64,000 bases of DNA from Lentisphaerota bacterium (GTDB lineage Bacteria; Verrucomicrobiota; Lentisphaeria; Victivallales; UBA1829). The notes under the pieces are model-generated. The model saw only the letters and a program-made list of their open reading frames with translations. It had not been told where the DNA came from and did not search any database. The stretch's first letter is position 1; each line of letters begins with the position of its first letter. Positions 47,340 to 57,362 of the stretch are shown here, piece after piece. Position numbers and translations under genes: made by a program. The stretch is from the NCBI GenBank assembly GCA_015061845.1, contig SUVT01000001.1:22741-86740 (forward strand). Direction: 5' to 3'.

Positions 47340-50198
47340 GTGAAACGACTATTCATTTCAGCAGCAATTCTGGCAATTTCTGCATTGAACGCAGCAGAAT
47401 TTTATCTTGTGCGTGATTCCAAACCGACAGCACAAATTCAAATCGGGAACGATCTTGACAAGGCAAGTCTGGAACAGATCGATCTTTTCAATACATATTT
47501 GAAAAAAATTACCGGTTCCGCCCTGCCCAAAAACGGGAAAGCCCTGCCCTATACCATTCAGATCGTCATTGATAAGAATGTAAAACTGGGAAAACATCAT
47601 GACTGGAAAATCGAATTTCCGTCTGAGAAAGTAATGAAGATCACAGCTTCTCAGCACTCCATTTTCCAGGCTTTGAACATGCTGTTGGAAAAAGGAGCTG
47701 ACACCCGTTTCCTCGGTGCAGAAAAATGTATGTTCCAGTATGAACCCAGAAAGCATGTCTCGGTTGAAACGAAGATGATGAAGTCTGCGGAAGGCTACTC
47801 TCTGCATCGCAGTATCTGGTATCAGGCAAATCATAACATCGAACTTGGGATTTATGACAAAGCCGGATTCCAGCACGGTCACGGGCTCCCGGTTTACGCT
47901 TTCCCGGCGCACAAATACAAAAAAGGCTGGCCCGAAGCGATCATGCCTGTTTTGCGCGGAAAGAAACTTGTCAAACCGGCAAGTCTCTACAACAGATGGC
48001 AGCCTTGCTATTCCAATCCGAAAACAGCAAAGGAAGCTGCAAAAAACATTCTTGAGATCCTGAAAAACAATCCGCAGCCGTCCATCACTCTCGGCTGCAA
48101 TGACAATGGAGGATTCTGCCAATGCAAAGACTGCCTTGAGATGGATAAAGGGCTCCGCCGCAGCATTTTTATCAATGACAAATCCAACCACTCTCACAGC
48201 TATTATACATTCGTTAACAGAGTCGCTGAGATCGTCTGCAAAGAATATCCTGATTTGAAGATCGGACTTCTTGCCTACACCGGAACCATTATGCCGCCGG
48301 CGTTCCCGGTTCATAAAAATGTTGTACCGGTCATGACACTTGACTCTGTTCTCAGTGCCTTTGATCCTGCCGTCAAAAAAAGACATTACGGTGTGATCAA
48401 AGAGTGGGGTGAAAAGGTTCCCAATACAGGTATCTGGGATTACTCCTGGGGCAGAAATTATATCATTCCCCGGGTCAACTTCAAGAATCATGCCGCTTTG
48501 CTGAAATATCTTTATGCCAACGGCGGACGCTCCTACTTTGCGGAAAACCGTATGATGGATATGCTCGACGGACCGAAATTCTATCTCGTCAGCCGTCTGT
48601 TGAAAGATATCAATGCTGATCCCGATCAGATCCTGGAAGAGTGGTACATCCGTTTTGCCGGAAAAGATGCCGCACCTCATCTGAAAAAGATTTATCAGCT
48701 GTCTGAAAATTACTGGCTCTCTGCAGAAATGAAAAAAACTCCGATTTACCGCGCACGGAATTATATTTATGCCTATGCCAACGAAAACCACATGTTCGCA
48801 CTGAAACCGGGTTTTACCAAACAGCTGGTCGATCTTGCGATCAAGGTGAATGAACTTGCCAAAACACCCGGTGAAAAAGCCCGCGCCGCTCTGCTGCTCC
48901 GCCACATGGAAAATGTCGACTGTGAAGCATCTTTCAAAGGAATGGCATACCGTGCATCCGACAACGGCGAATTCCGTACTGTCAAAGATACTATTGCATA
49001 CTTCAATTTCCTGAAGAGTGATATGCCCCGTCTTCTTGCTCAGCACAAACGGGCAACTGCATACTTCACCAATCCGGATTTCGGTAAAGAGTTGCAGAAT
49101 GTTTATATCAAACGCAGAATGTATGAAACCGATGAAAGCGTTCTGATCACCGCCGGTCTGTTGAAATCCATACGCTATCTTGAGTCCAAAGAAGTGCTGA
49201 AAAGCCTGAAAACTTTGGAGAGCATCCCCGGACTTCCGAAAAATGTGAAAGATATGATCGGTCTCATCACACTGGGAGACAAGGCGAAAAACCATTTCTG
49301 CAACCCCGGTTTGACTAAGCCGGTGTCAACGATGAGGATCAAAACTTCTGTTCCTTATGAGATCACCGATAAAGTTCTCTGCAACGGACAGAAGACACTC
49401 AAACTCATGCCTGCACAGCCCAAAGGGGTGCCGAATCCCGATGATAACATGCTCAGCCATGTTGTCTCCTTTACGATCACAGAAGATCTCAAGCCGGGGA
49501 TCTGGGCTGTTTCCATGAAGGTGAAAACTCCGTCAAAACAGGCGATCATGGATCTTTCTCTCTGGCCCTGTGTCGATGGCAGAAACAAAAATTGGGAAGA
49601 TTTGCGTCAGATCAAGATCCCTGCAAACCAGTGGCAGGTCTTTACGCAAGTCGTAACGGTCAGAGTCGTCCACACCGGAGCCAATATCATTATCCGTCCT
49701 TCCAATTTCAAGAAAGATGAACCGCTTTACATCGGTGACATTCGTTTGATCCGCATCGGCGATGCCGCTGTCAGCAAAGAAGAGGCAAAACGGAATTACA
49801 CTGCAACTAAAATAAAAAGAAGAGGTGGCTCCGTCATGGGCGAACTTTTTGGCAAAAAAGCTGTGATCAATAAAAGTCCGAAAGGACAGGTGCAGTTTGC
49901 CCATGTTCAGTTCCGCTGGTATGGCACCTCCCTGAACGTGACAGTGAGTGCCGCGCGTCCGGCAGACAGCAAATCCGGACAGATCGGCATAGGGATCTGT
50001 GAATTGCAGGACGGTAAATGGGTCCCGAAATCCACTCCTTTGTGGAACAGAAAACTTTCCAATAAGGGCTTTGAACAGATCAAGGTCAAAGTCAGTGGAA
50101 AAGGTATGAAAATCGGTGCCAAATATCTGATGATCTTCTACAAGATGAACGGAACAGAAGCCGCCGCGATTTCCGATGTGACCATTGAATACAAGTAA
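47340..50198 (+). CDS. Secreted DUF4838-like / alpha-glucuronidase-like large protein with C-terminal binding-like region
   Basis: GTG start; SIFQALNMLLEKGADTRFLG, ITLGCNDNGGFCQCKDCLEMDKG, HSYYTFVNRVAEIVCKEYPDLKIGLLAYTGTIMPP. Confidence 0.78.
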   Translation: MKRLFISAAILAISALNAAEFYLVRDSKPTAQIQIGNDLDKASLEQIDLFNTYLKKITGSALPKNGKALPYTIQIVIDKNVKLGKHHDWKIEFPSEKVMKITASQHSIFQALNMLLEKGADTRFLGAEKCMFQYEPRKHVSVETKMMKSAEGYSLHRSIWYQANHNIELGIYDKAGFQHGHGLPVYAFPAHKYKKGWPEAIMPVLRGKKLVKPASLYNRWQPCYSNPKTAKEAAKNILEILKNNPQPSITLGCNDNGGFCQCKDCLEMDKGLRRSIFINDKSNHSHSYYTFVNRVAEIVCKEYPDLKIGLLAYTGTIMPPAFPVHKNVVPVMTLDSVLSAFDPAVKKRHYGVIKEWGEKVPNTGIWDYSWGRNYIIPRVNFKNHAALLKYLYANGGRSYFAENRMMDMLDGPKFYLVSRLLKDINADPDQILEEWYIRFAGKDAAPHLKKIYQLSENYWLSAEMKKTPIYRARNYIYAYANENHMFALKPGFTKQLVDLAIKVNELAKTPGEKARAALLLRHMENVDCEASFKGMAYRASDNGEFRTVKDTIAYFNFLKSDMPRLLAQHKRATAYFTNPDFGKELQNVYIKRRMYETDESVLITAGLLKSIRYLESKEVLKSLKTLESIPGLPKNVKDMIGLITLGDKAKNHFCNPGLTKPVSTMRIKTSVPYEITDKVLCNGQKTLKLMPAQPKGVPNPDDNMLSHVVSFTITEDLKPGIWAVSMKVKTPSKQAIMDLSLWPCVDGRNKNWEDLRQIKIPANQWQVFTQVVTVRVVHTGANIIIRPSNFKKDEPLYIGDIRLIRIGDAAVSKEEAKRNYTATKIKRRGGSVMGELFGKKAVINKSPKGQVQFAHVQFRWYGTSLNVTVSAARPADSKSGQIGIGICELQDGKWVPKSTPLWNRKLSNKGFEQIKVKVSGKGMKIGAKYLMIFYKMNGTEAAAISDVTIEYK

Positions 50199-50230
50199 GC
50201 GAAAACATTTTGTTTTTCAAGCTGAAAGAA

Positions 50231-50274
50231 AAGCAGATCTCCCGTACGAAAAACCATCGTCGGGAGATCTGCTT
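50231..50274. terminator. Terminator between convergent genes
   Basis: Perfect 14-bp stem AAGCAGATCTCCCG ... CGGGAGATCTGCTT, followed by T run. Confidence 0.9.
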
Positions 50275-50326
50275 TTTTATTGACCGGAACGGAATTGCAG
50301 ATCCGCTCCGGCGTTATTGATCCGGC

Positions 50327-50947
50327 TTATTCTTTGACCTCTTTCAGGACGATATCATCGATATAATAGCCGCCCTTGGAGCCGTAGTGAGCAAGTGCCC
50401 CTTGCTTTACATCAGCGATGCCTTTGCCGATTTCAACGACCTTCTTGTACTGTTTCCACTGGTCAGGGCTGTTTGCAGTGATGAAACAAACCACTCTGGA
50501 GGTGATATGTCTGCCGATTTTCCCTGTGGTGGGATTAATCCCGTACAGGTAGGTGACAAATCCGAATTTTCCAGTGCCTTTGTACCAGAAGGAGATTTCA
50601 TATTTTCCGGGTTTGACATTGCAGCTGCTTGCAAAGTGTCCGTTCATCTCTTCAAAATAAAGAGCATTTTTTCCGCCGTGGACATTTTCTTTATTTTCGC
50701 CTTTTTCGCCGACAGTGATGACACGGAGTTTGCCTTTTCCGCCGTTCAGAAGCCAATTTTTCGGAAGAGTTACAACAGGCCCTGCCCCGAGATCCCAACC
50801 GTTCCGGATCTGACCGATCAGATACTTACTGGTCGCTTTTGCACTCTTTTCAATAGATTCAAAATCTCCATTCGGAACCAGATTTTCCTGTGCAAAAAGT
50901 CCGAACATCATAGCTGCTGCCGCAAATCCTGCAATAAGTTTTTTCAT
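50327..50947 (-). CDS. Secreted CBM4/9-like carbohydrate-binding protein
   Basis: MKKLIAGFAAAAMMFGLFAQENLVPNGDFESIEKSA; VKPGKYEISFWYKGTGKFGFVTYLY. Confidence 0.65.
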   Translation of the reverse strand: MKKLIAGFAAAAMMFGLFAQENLVPNGDFESIEKSAKATSKYLIGQIRNGWDLGAGPVVTLPKNWLLNGGKGKLRVITVGEKGENKENVHGGKNALYFEEMNGHFASSCNVKPGKYEISFWYKGTGKFGFVTYLYGINPTTGKIGRHITSRVVCFITANSPDQWKQYKKVVEIGKGIADVKQGALAHYGSKGGYYIDDIVLKEVKE

Positions 50948-50963
50948 TTTTCTTTCTCCTTGA

Positions 50964-53900
50964 TTATTTTACAGTAAAGGCAGTTTCAGAGGAAAGTCCG
51001 CTGACAACGTCACGGACAGATACTTTCCATGTTCCTGTTTTATCGTTGTATGCAGGAACGAAACGGGCGCTGTTTGTTGTGACACGCTGAACATCAGCAA
51101 CTTTTCCATCAGGATCGGTAATGGTCACGATCGCAGTGTTATCCACATTGGAAAGACGGAATTCAACTGCTTCGCCGCGGGTCACACGGCTGAACATCCC
51201 TTTCACAGAAACGCCGGGAACCCTGGCAAGTTCTTCTTTGCAGGCAAAGACTCTGCCGACTGCTGGCTCAAGTTCCACGGTGAACTCTTTGATTTTGCCA
51301 AGATATTTCTTGTTCATAATGTCATAGACATGCATAGGTTTGAGCAGAGTGACCTTTCTGGTGAAAGAACCGCCGACAGCAGTATTTGCACTTGCTCCGC
51401 CTTCAGCACCAACGGCACTGACCCGCTTTTCCCCCTCAACAGAACGCTGCGCCAGCATACAAACATAGGTGGTGTTCTTGAAGTCAAAGAGGGCAACTTC
51501 ACGGATCTTGTCATCGCTGTCGATCACGCTTGCAAAGGGCTTGACACCGGCTTTGCTCAAGATCCGGAGGATTCCATTCTGGATTCCGGATGCCTGATTT
51601 TTCATGATTCTGGCATTGACACCGCTGAGGTAGTCATCAAGATAGACAGCATACCCTTTTCCGTAACGGTTGATATTCATCTTTTTGAACTTGCCGAAGA
51701 CATCTGCAAGCTGGCTCTTGTCAAGCCATCTGCCGTGCTGATTGGCAAATGCAGGATTGTGGTCAGCAATCAACATTCCGCCGCGTTTGACGAACTGACG
51801 GAGATTTTCCACTTCTTTCGGACTCATTGCCTGAGAGTAAGGCAGGAAGATGACCCTGGTCTTTGCAGGGACACCTTTTTCCAGTTCCGGCGGGGAGATG
51901 TAACGATATCCCAGTCCGAGGCTTCCCAGCAACCCCTGCAAGTCAGTGTGGGAGATCTCCCATGTACTCTTGTCAGGATAAAGAGTGGAAGCATGCAAAC
52001 TGTTATTGGAATAATGCACAAGGATTTGATCATCACGCAGTTGTGAATTTATCAGCAGTTTACCGACACCGCTTTCTTTGATGAGAGTGACTTCTTCGGC
52101 AGCTTTTGTGAACTGACGGAGCATCCGCAGGTCGGGACCGTTGATTCCGCTGGTGGTAAATCCGCCGACACCGGTGGGAGCACCACTGAACCAGTAGAAA
52201 GCACCGCCCAGACCGCCAAAGAGGTATCTCCAGGGAGGCTGCTGAACGAACTGATCTTTCATTTCCCCTTCATACGCACCGAACCATGCACTGCGGACAA
52301 CGCCGCGCTTTGAATTGGCAGGCATGTACTGCAGAATCGCTTTTGCATCGCGCACACAGTAATAAGGGGCACAAAATTCAAAGTAAGGCATCATCTTGTA
52401 AAGGTTGAATCCGGTGAAGGAGGAGAAGGGATAGACCATACCTTCCAGACCGACACGGGCTTCGGGGTCGACAGAGCGGATCTTGGCTTTCAGATAACGA
52501 TGCCAGTCGATGAACTGTTCTTCCATAAACATGTGGAAATCAAGCCATTCACAATACTGTCCGGCTTCCACTGATTTCGGGAAGGGTTTGGCTGTGATCT
52601 CTTCAAAAGATTTATATTTGCTTCCGTAGTTCTTGTTCAGATTTTCAATGGTTCCATGTTCCCGTTTCAGATAGGCACGGAATCTGCGCTGACAATCCTT
52701 GCAGAAACAGTTTTCATCCTTTTCACGAAGAGAGAGACAGTTTTCGTCGCCCAGATTGTAGAACAGAACACCGATATCCTTTGCGGCTTCCACGATTTTG
52801 ATGTCACTTGTGACTCCACGGTCAAGTGTTTTTCCGTTTTTATCATAGATCGAACCGTTTTTCTGATATGTTTCCCAGAAACCGTAACCGCAATATTTCC
52901 AGTATTTGATCCAGTGATCACCCACAACACGGTGGAGATAATAGGCGCAGTTCATCCCTGCCCGTTTGAGTTTGCGGGGAGCTTCTTTCGCTTTATAGAC
53001 CGGAGCGAACATCATATGACAATCCATCACATTATCAACGCCCCATTTGTTCATCTCTTTCAGCCAGAGGTATTCGACACGGCTGTAAGATGTTGCGTAT
53101 GACCACATTCCGAACGCAAAATCACTGACATCATCGGTCGTATTGAAGTAGATGTTTTCGCAGGCTTCATCCAGGAGTTTTCCGTTGGCGATCAGCTTGG
53201 CAGAAAGAACAGCATAGGCGCTCTTCTGGTGAAGGATCTTTGCTGTAAAACCGGCACTTTTTCCGTTGATGGCAATGTTTTCCTGATAGATGATCTTGCC
53301 GCGGTTGTCTTTTGCGGAAAGTTGGATCTTTCCTTTGACCGGAACGGTAAGTTCCACTTTTCCGGAGATGATTTCATCCGGCTTGAATCCATCTTTGGGC
53401 AGAGCGATAGCTTTGATGGAAGAGACTGTTTTGATGCTGATGGGGGTTACAGCAAAATCAATGGTCTTTCCGGCTTTGTCAAGCACCTTCACATCCAGCA
53501 TCCGTGCGGAGGCAGGAAGATCTTTGAGGCTGACAGATACATTTTTCTGAGCTTTGAGTTTTCCGCCGGCGATCTCTTTTCCGTAAACATCTGCGACAAC
53601 ATAGGAGATGCTGCTGCCTGCGGGAACTCTGGACAACAGGATTTTTCCATCTGCAGAAACTTTGGAAATGACTTTCCGTGCAGGATCTTTCAAGTACCAC
53701 ATACATTTACCGAGGAATGCATGGTAGTAATCATAATACAGAGGATCATCACATTCGTAGGGAGTCAGAGATTCCATCAGATACCCATCTCTGAGTTGAT
53801 GATTTTTCTTGTAATTGATGACCATGATCTTTCCCTTACCGTGAGCGGCGACCTTCACTTTTACACCCGCAAGAGCAGGCAACTTTTCGGTCGGGAAATC

Positions 53901-54443
53901 AATGGAGACAGGTTTGAAAGAGAATCCTTTGATATTCTGATCTTCCCCGTCAAAGGTGATGATGATCATTCCGGCACCCTGTTTGACATGATCCAGCATT
54001 TTGTTGCGGATATCTGTCGGGACAGCATCAAAAGGATGTTTTCCGAGAATGATCAGATCAGATTTTCTCATTGCGGCAAGGAGTTTTTTCAATTCGTCCT
54101 TGTAGTCCTCTTCGCTCATCAGCAGAGCATAAGGTCTTTTGTTCACCTTACTGCCGTCGTGTCCGACCGTAAAGGGAGAGAAGATCTTTCTGCTTAAAAG
54201 CGGCCAGAGTTCATAATCATACTCGAACCGCTGTTTCAGTTCCACGATTTCGCGGGCACCGATCCCGTTTGCAAGGATGATTGCAGAGAGTTTCTTTCCG
54301 GAAACAGGATTTGCAAAGGTTCTGTGAGGGGTCACAAGAGAATCATCGATTCTCCGCCAGGGCAATTCCCCGTCTTTTGACCATCCCGAACAGAGGATAG
54401 CAGTTCCTGCCAGCAGAAGTGACAGATACTTTTTTACATTCAT
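50964..54443 (-). CDS. Secreted GH42-like large glycosidase; paralog of 24050..27352
   Basis: FYNLGDENCLSLREKDENCFCKDCQRRFRAYLKREHGTIENLNKNYGSKYKSFEEI; VIFLPYSQAMSPKEVENLRQFVKRGGMLIADHNP. Confidence 0.75.
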   Translation of the reverse strand: MNVKKYLSLLLAGTAILCSGWSKDGELPWRRIDDSLVTPHRTFANPVSGKKLSAIILANGIGAREIVELKQRFEYDYELWPLLSRKIFSPFTVGHDGSKVNKRPYALLMSEEDYKDELKKLLAAMRKSDLIILGKHPFDAVPTDIRNKMLDHVKQGAGMIIITFDGEDQNIKGFSFKPVSIDFPTEKLPALAGVKVKVAAHGKGKIMVINYKKNHQLRDGYLMESLTPYECDDPLYYDYYHAFLGKCMWYLKDPARKVISKVSADGKILLSRVPAGSSISYVVADVYGKEIAGGKLKAQKNVSVSLKDLPASARMLDVKVLDKAGKTIDFAVTPISIKTVSSIKAIALPKDGFKPDEIISGKVELTVPVKGKIQLSAKDNRGKIIYQENIAINGKSAGFTAKILHQKSAYAVLSAKLIANGKLLDEACENIYFNTTDDVSDFAFGMWSYATSYSRVEYLWLKEMNKWGVDNVMDCHMMFAPVYKAKEAPRKLKRAGMNCAYYLHRVVGDHWIKYWKYCGYGFWETYQKNGSIYDKNGKTLDRGVTSDIKIVEAAKDIGVLFYNLGDENCLSLREKDENCFCKDCQRRFRAYLKREHGTIENLNKNYGSKYKSFEEITAKPFPKSVEAGQYCEWLDFHMFMEEQFIDWHRYLKAKIRSVDPEARVGLEGMVYPFSSFTGFNLYKMMPYFEFCAPYYCVRDAKAILQYMPANSKRGVVRSAWFGAYEGEMKDQFVQQPPWRYLFGGLGGAFYWFSGAPTGVGGFTTSGINGPDLRMLRQFTKAAEEVTLIKESGVGKLLINSQLRDDQILVHYSNNSLHASTLYPDKSTWEISHTDLQGLLGSLGLGYRYISPPELEKGVPAKTRVIFLPYSQAMSPKEVENLRQFVKRGGMLIADHNPAFANQHGRWLDKSQLADVFGKFKKMNINRYGKGYAVYLDDYLSGVNARIMKNQASGIQNGILRILSKAGVKPFASVIDSDDKIREVALFDFKNTTYVCMLAQRSVEGEKRVSAVGAEGGASANTAVGGSFTRKVTLLKPMHVYDIMNKKYLGKIKEFTVELEPAVGRVFACKEELARVPGVSVKGMFSRVTRGEAVEFRLSNVDNTAIVTITDPDGKVADVQRVTTNSARFVPAYNDKTGTWKVSVRDVVSGLSSETAFTVK

Positions 54444-55249
54444 TTTTTCAGTCCTTTCATATTTTCAATGACAAGCATTTCATCGCGGATATCACGGATA
54501 TCCATTTCCGTGCAGCTCTTTTTCATTTTTTTCAGTTGCGCAGAAAACTCCTGCTCGATCCCTTTCTGTTTCAGTTCAGCGATCAATTCAGAAAGAGCCT
54601 TTGCAACTTTCTGCCGCAAAGCCTTTTCCGCTTCTTCAGGGGAACCGAACACCAGCATACCAAACCGTTCAGGACGGTTGAAAACAGTGCCGACATGCGC
54701 CCAGGTGGAGAAGAAATCCCCGGTTTTCGGGTTTTTTACATTACGGCAGACATTGAATCCCCAGATATCCCCGGTTTTCGGCTTGACCATGCCGGGATCG
54801 GAGAAGGGAAGACGGACTTCCACGCTCCAGCTGTCATCGTTGATCTTCAGAGAGTATGTCCAGGATGTTTTGAGTTTTTTGTCCCAGCGTCTGTCCCACT
54901 TGGAGTAATTGGCAAAAACTGCCACCTGCTGGTAATTGGCACAGGTACGGCCGGGATCAAGAAAGATCTCAATGGAATCGCAGCGGCTCCATTGACCGTC
55001 TTTTCCTTTCGGAAGGGAACGGATATCTTTCGCATTGGGATCCTTCATTTCTATTTTGACGATCAGGGCTTCATCATCAGCCGTTACATTGAACCGGGTT
55101 TTGACCGAATCAGCGATCGGTTGATTGTTGTCTGTGGCAAGCACGATATTGTCATACCATTTTCCGGGCATGACATGCGCCGTTTGAGCTTGGCTTGCAG
55201 AAATCATTGCAGATATCGCAAGCACCAGTAAAACTTTGTGTTTCAGCAT
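54440..55249 (-). CDS. Secreted CBM9/DOMON-like carbohydrate-binding protein
   Basis: Probable start MLKHKVLLVLAISAMISASQAQ at 55249 (ORF to 55300); DSIEIFLDPGRTCANYQQVAVF, WSVEVRLPFSDPGM. Confidence 0.75.
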   Translation of the reverse strand: MLKHKVLLVLAISAMISASQAQTAHVMPGKWYDNIVLATDNNQPIADSVKTRFNVTADDEALIVKIEMKDPNAKDIRSLPKGKDGQWSRCDSIEIFLDPGRTCANYQQVAVFANYSKWDRRWDKKLKTSWTYSLKINDDSWSVEVRLPFSDPGMVKPKTGDIWGFNVCRNVKNPKTGDFFSTWAHVGTVFNRPERFGMLVFGSPEEAEKALRQKVAKALSELIAELKQKGIEQEFSAQLKKMKKSCTEMDIRDIRDEMLVIENMKGLKK

Positions 55250-55265
55250 AAAAAAACTTCCTTTG

Positions 55266-55979
55266 TTATTTCCTGTTAAACCAGGTGTAGTTCGCTCCAT
55301 AGGGTGCCGGATCGCTTGTCGTGATATAGCTTGTTGTGAACTTCAAACCATCCAGGTTTTCAACATGACCATCCATAAACGCATGGTTGTCTGTCTGACC
55401 ATGATGAGGATTATCTTCTTTTTCAGTACCATAACTCCAAATCGTACCTGACCAGGGATGAATATTTCCAGAGCAGCAGTTTTCCGCTCCGTTCTTCTTT
55501 CTGTCAGTTTCAAACCAAAGGATATTTTTGGAATGGAACTTGAAATTTGAGGATCTTCTTCCCATCCAGTTCTGGTTGTTGGAATCGCCTTTTGCAGGAG
55601 AGTTGACAGCTGCGTTGTAACAGTAACTGATATTTTTTTCTCCGCGGTAAGGCCAATAATCAACTTGAGAAACTCTTGTCCTGTCAGATGGACAATCCAT
55701 CATAGCGATTTTGATATATCCCAGGTCATTGTTTCCTCCGTCTAAAAGGAAAATAATTCCATCAGCACTGGCAGCTTTTGGTTTGTTAAAGGGGAAATAA
55801 TCATCGTAATCGCCCTGATACTGCATTGTCCCCAAGCCGATTTCTTTCATATTATTCGTGCAAGAGGCTTTTCTGCCGTTTTCCCTTGCAGTGTTCAAAG
55901 CAGGCAAAAGCATTCCGGCAAGAATCGCGATTATCGCAATAACAACCAAAAGTTCAATCAATGTAAACAGACGTTTCAT
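55266..55979 (-). CDS. Prepilin-type N-terminal cleavage/methylation domain protein
   Basis: Probable start [36 protein letters not shown] at 55979 (ORF to 56063); [18 protein letters not shown]. Confidence 0.92.
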   Translation of the reverse strand: MKRLFTLIELLVVIAIIAILAGMLLPALNTARENGRKASCTNNMKEIGLGTMQYQGDYDDYFPFNKPKAASADGIIFLLDGGNNDLGYIKIAMMDCPSDRTRVSQVDYWPYRGEKNISYCYNAAVNSPAKGDSNNQNWMGRRSSNFKFHSKNILWFETDRKKNGAENCCSGNIHPWSGTIWSYGTEKEDNPHHGQTDNHAFMDGHVENLDGLKFTTSYITTSDPAPYGANYTWFNRK

Positions 55980-56210
55980 TTCTTCCTTCTCCTTCCTGTT
56001 AAAAATAAATTTCTGTTTTTTTGTACACTCCTGATTTTCCTTTTTTATCAGTGTCTCTTTCACATTTCTCCTTTCTTTTAAGTTGGGGTAATTTCAAAAG
56101 TCTTCAAAATGCCGGAAAAATCCTGTTGAGCTCCTTTTCCTTTTCATCAACAATCATTTTCTGTCAAAATTTCCGAACTTCTGAAATCACCCCATTATTA
56201 TATTGATTTA

Positions 56211-57362
56211 TTATAAAACCCCTGACAGGTTCATACCATCTTCAGGAATAAATTTCCGCCAATACTCCACGGAATCTCTGATTTTGTATTCGATATCCAC
56301 AGGCAAATCAGCAGTCCCGCCGAAAACTTCCAATGTCAGATAAATCTCCTCACAGCGATCCGGCATACCATCTTCCAGCGGTTTTTCATACGATTCCGCA
56401 ATAGCTGCCAGAACTTTTTCCCCCGTAATGATACCGTTTTCGTTGTTTGCGGCATTGAACGGGAGATGTGCGGAGCGTCTTCCATCCGTTTGCTGCAGAT
56501 GGATCACCGGCGAATAGGGAGCAAGTTCCCGGAGCCAGGAATAAACATCCGAATCTTCTTCTCCCGCAAAGAGATAAGGGAATTCATCCAAAGCCCGGTC
56601 AACAGCTGAAGCACTTTCCCCGTTCCGGATCATTGTATAAATCTTTTCCGGTCCGATCCAAACGCCATCAAACCGTCCGGTTGCCCGGTAACGGGAAATG
56701 ATCTGTTCCAGCGTTGAAAGATCCGGCCGCAAAAATTTATTCTGTCCGCATTGATGCCCGGTGTCGATCGTCAGATAGAAGTTTTTTCCGGAACGCCGTT
56801 TGATCTCACGAAGCAGCGTTTTTGCGCCGGAAAATCCCCATGGAACCTGATGGGGAGTATACATCTGTTCCACGCCGACAGAGGGCACATTCAATTCATC
56901 GGCGCGTCCGGCAAGAACGGCAAGACGATCTGTCAGTTCATTCATGGCTTCGCTGTAACGCTTCGGGTCCTGCAAAGTTGATTGATCAAAAGCGTGACAA
57001 AAAAATCCCAGTCCGCAATCCAGTTTTGAAGCGATCTCAAGCATTTTACAAAGCCAGCCGTAAAGCATTTTTTCAGCATTGCGCGGGTCCGTATGCGCCA
57101 ATCCGAGGGTAGAATAAGTGCCATGACCGGAATAGAGATTTGCGATTTTCACCTGATATTCTGCAGAATATTTCCGGACATCCCGAACCCAATCTTCCAG
57201 ATAGGCATCATCCATATAAAGCGGATCACATTCATTATCGGCACTTGCTTCCACATAATGAACGCCGCAATCAGAGATCAGGCGCATCCAATCCTGTGGA
57301 CGGGTCCACCGTTTCGATGCAACACAATTATCAACTGACAGATATATCTTCGGATATTTCAT
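56211..57362 (-). CDS. Sugar phosphate isomerase/epimerase-like TIM barrel protein
   Basis: YVEASADNECDPLYM, GVEQMYTPHQVPWGF, FYLTIDTGHQCGQNKF. Confidence 0.75.
   Translation of the reverse strand: MKYPKIYLSVDNCVASKRWTRPQDWMRLISDCGVHYVEASADNECDPLYMDDAYLEDWVRDVRKYSAEYQVKIANLYSGHGTYSTLGLAHTDPRNAEKMLYGWLCKMLEIASKLDCGLGFFCHAFDQSTLQDPKRYSEAMNELTDRLAVLAGRADELNVPSVGVEQMYTPHQVPWGFSGAKTLLREIKRRSGKNFYLTIDTGHQCGQNKFLRPDLSTLEQIISRYRATGRFDGVWIGPEKIYTMIRNGESASAVDRALDEFPYLFAGEEDSDVYSWLRELAPYSPVIHLQQTDGRRSAHLPFNAANNENGIITGEKVLAAIAESYEKPLEDGMPDRCEEIYLTLEVFGGTADLPVDIEYKIRDSVEYWRKFIPEDGMNLSGVL

Noticed and set aside
47358-49295. 645-aa antisense ORF opposite the DUF4838-like gene
   Set aside because: Same reason; low-complexity F/I/H/C-rich translation typical of an antisense frame.
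53229-54197. 322-aa plus-strand ORF opposite the GH42-like gene
   Set aside because: The minus-strand gene is strongly supported by signal peptide and GH42-like motifs; the opposite ORF has no domain signal.
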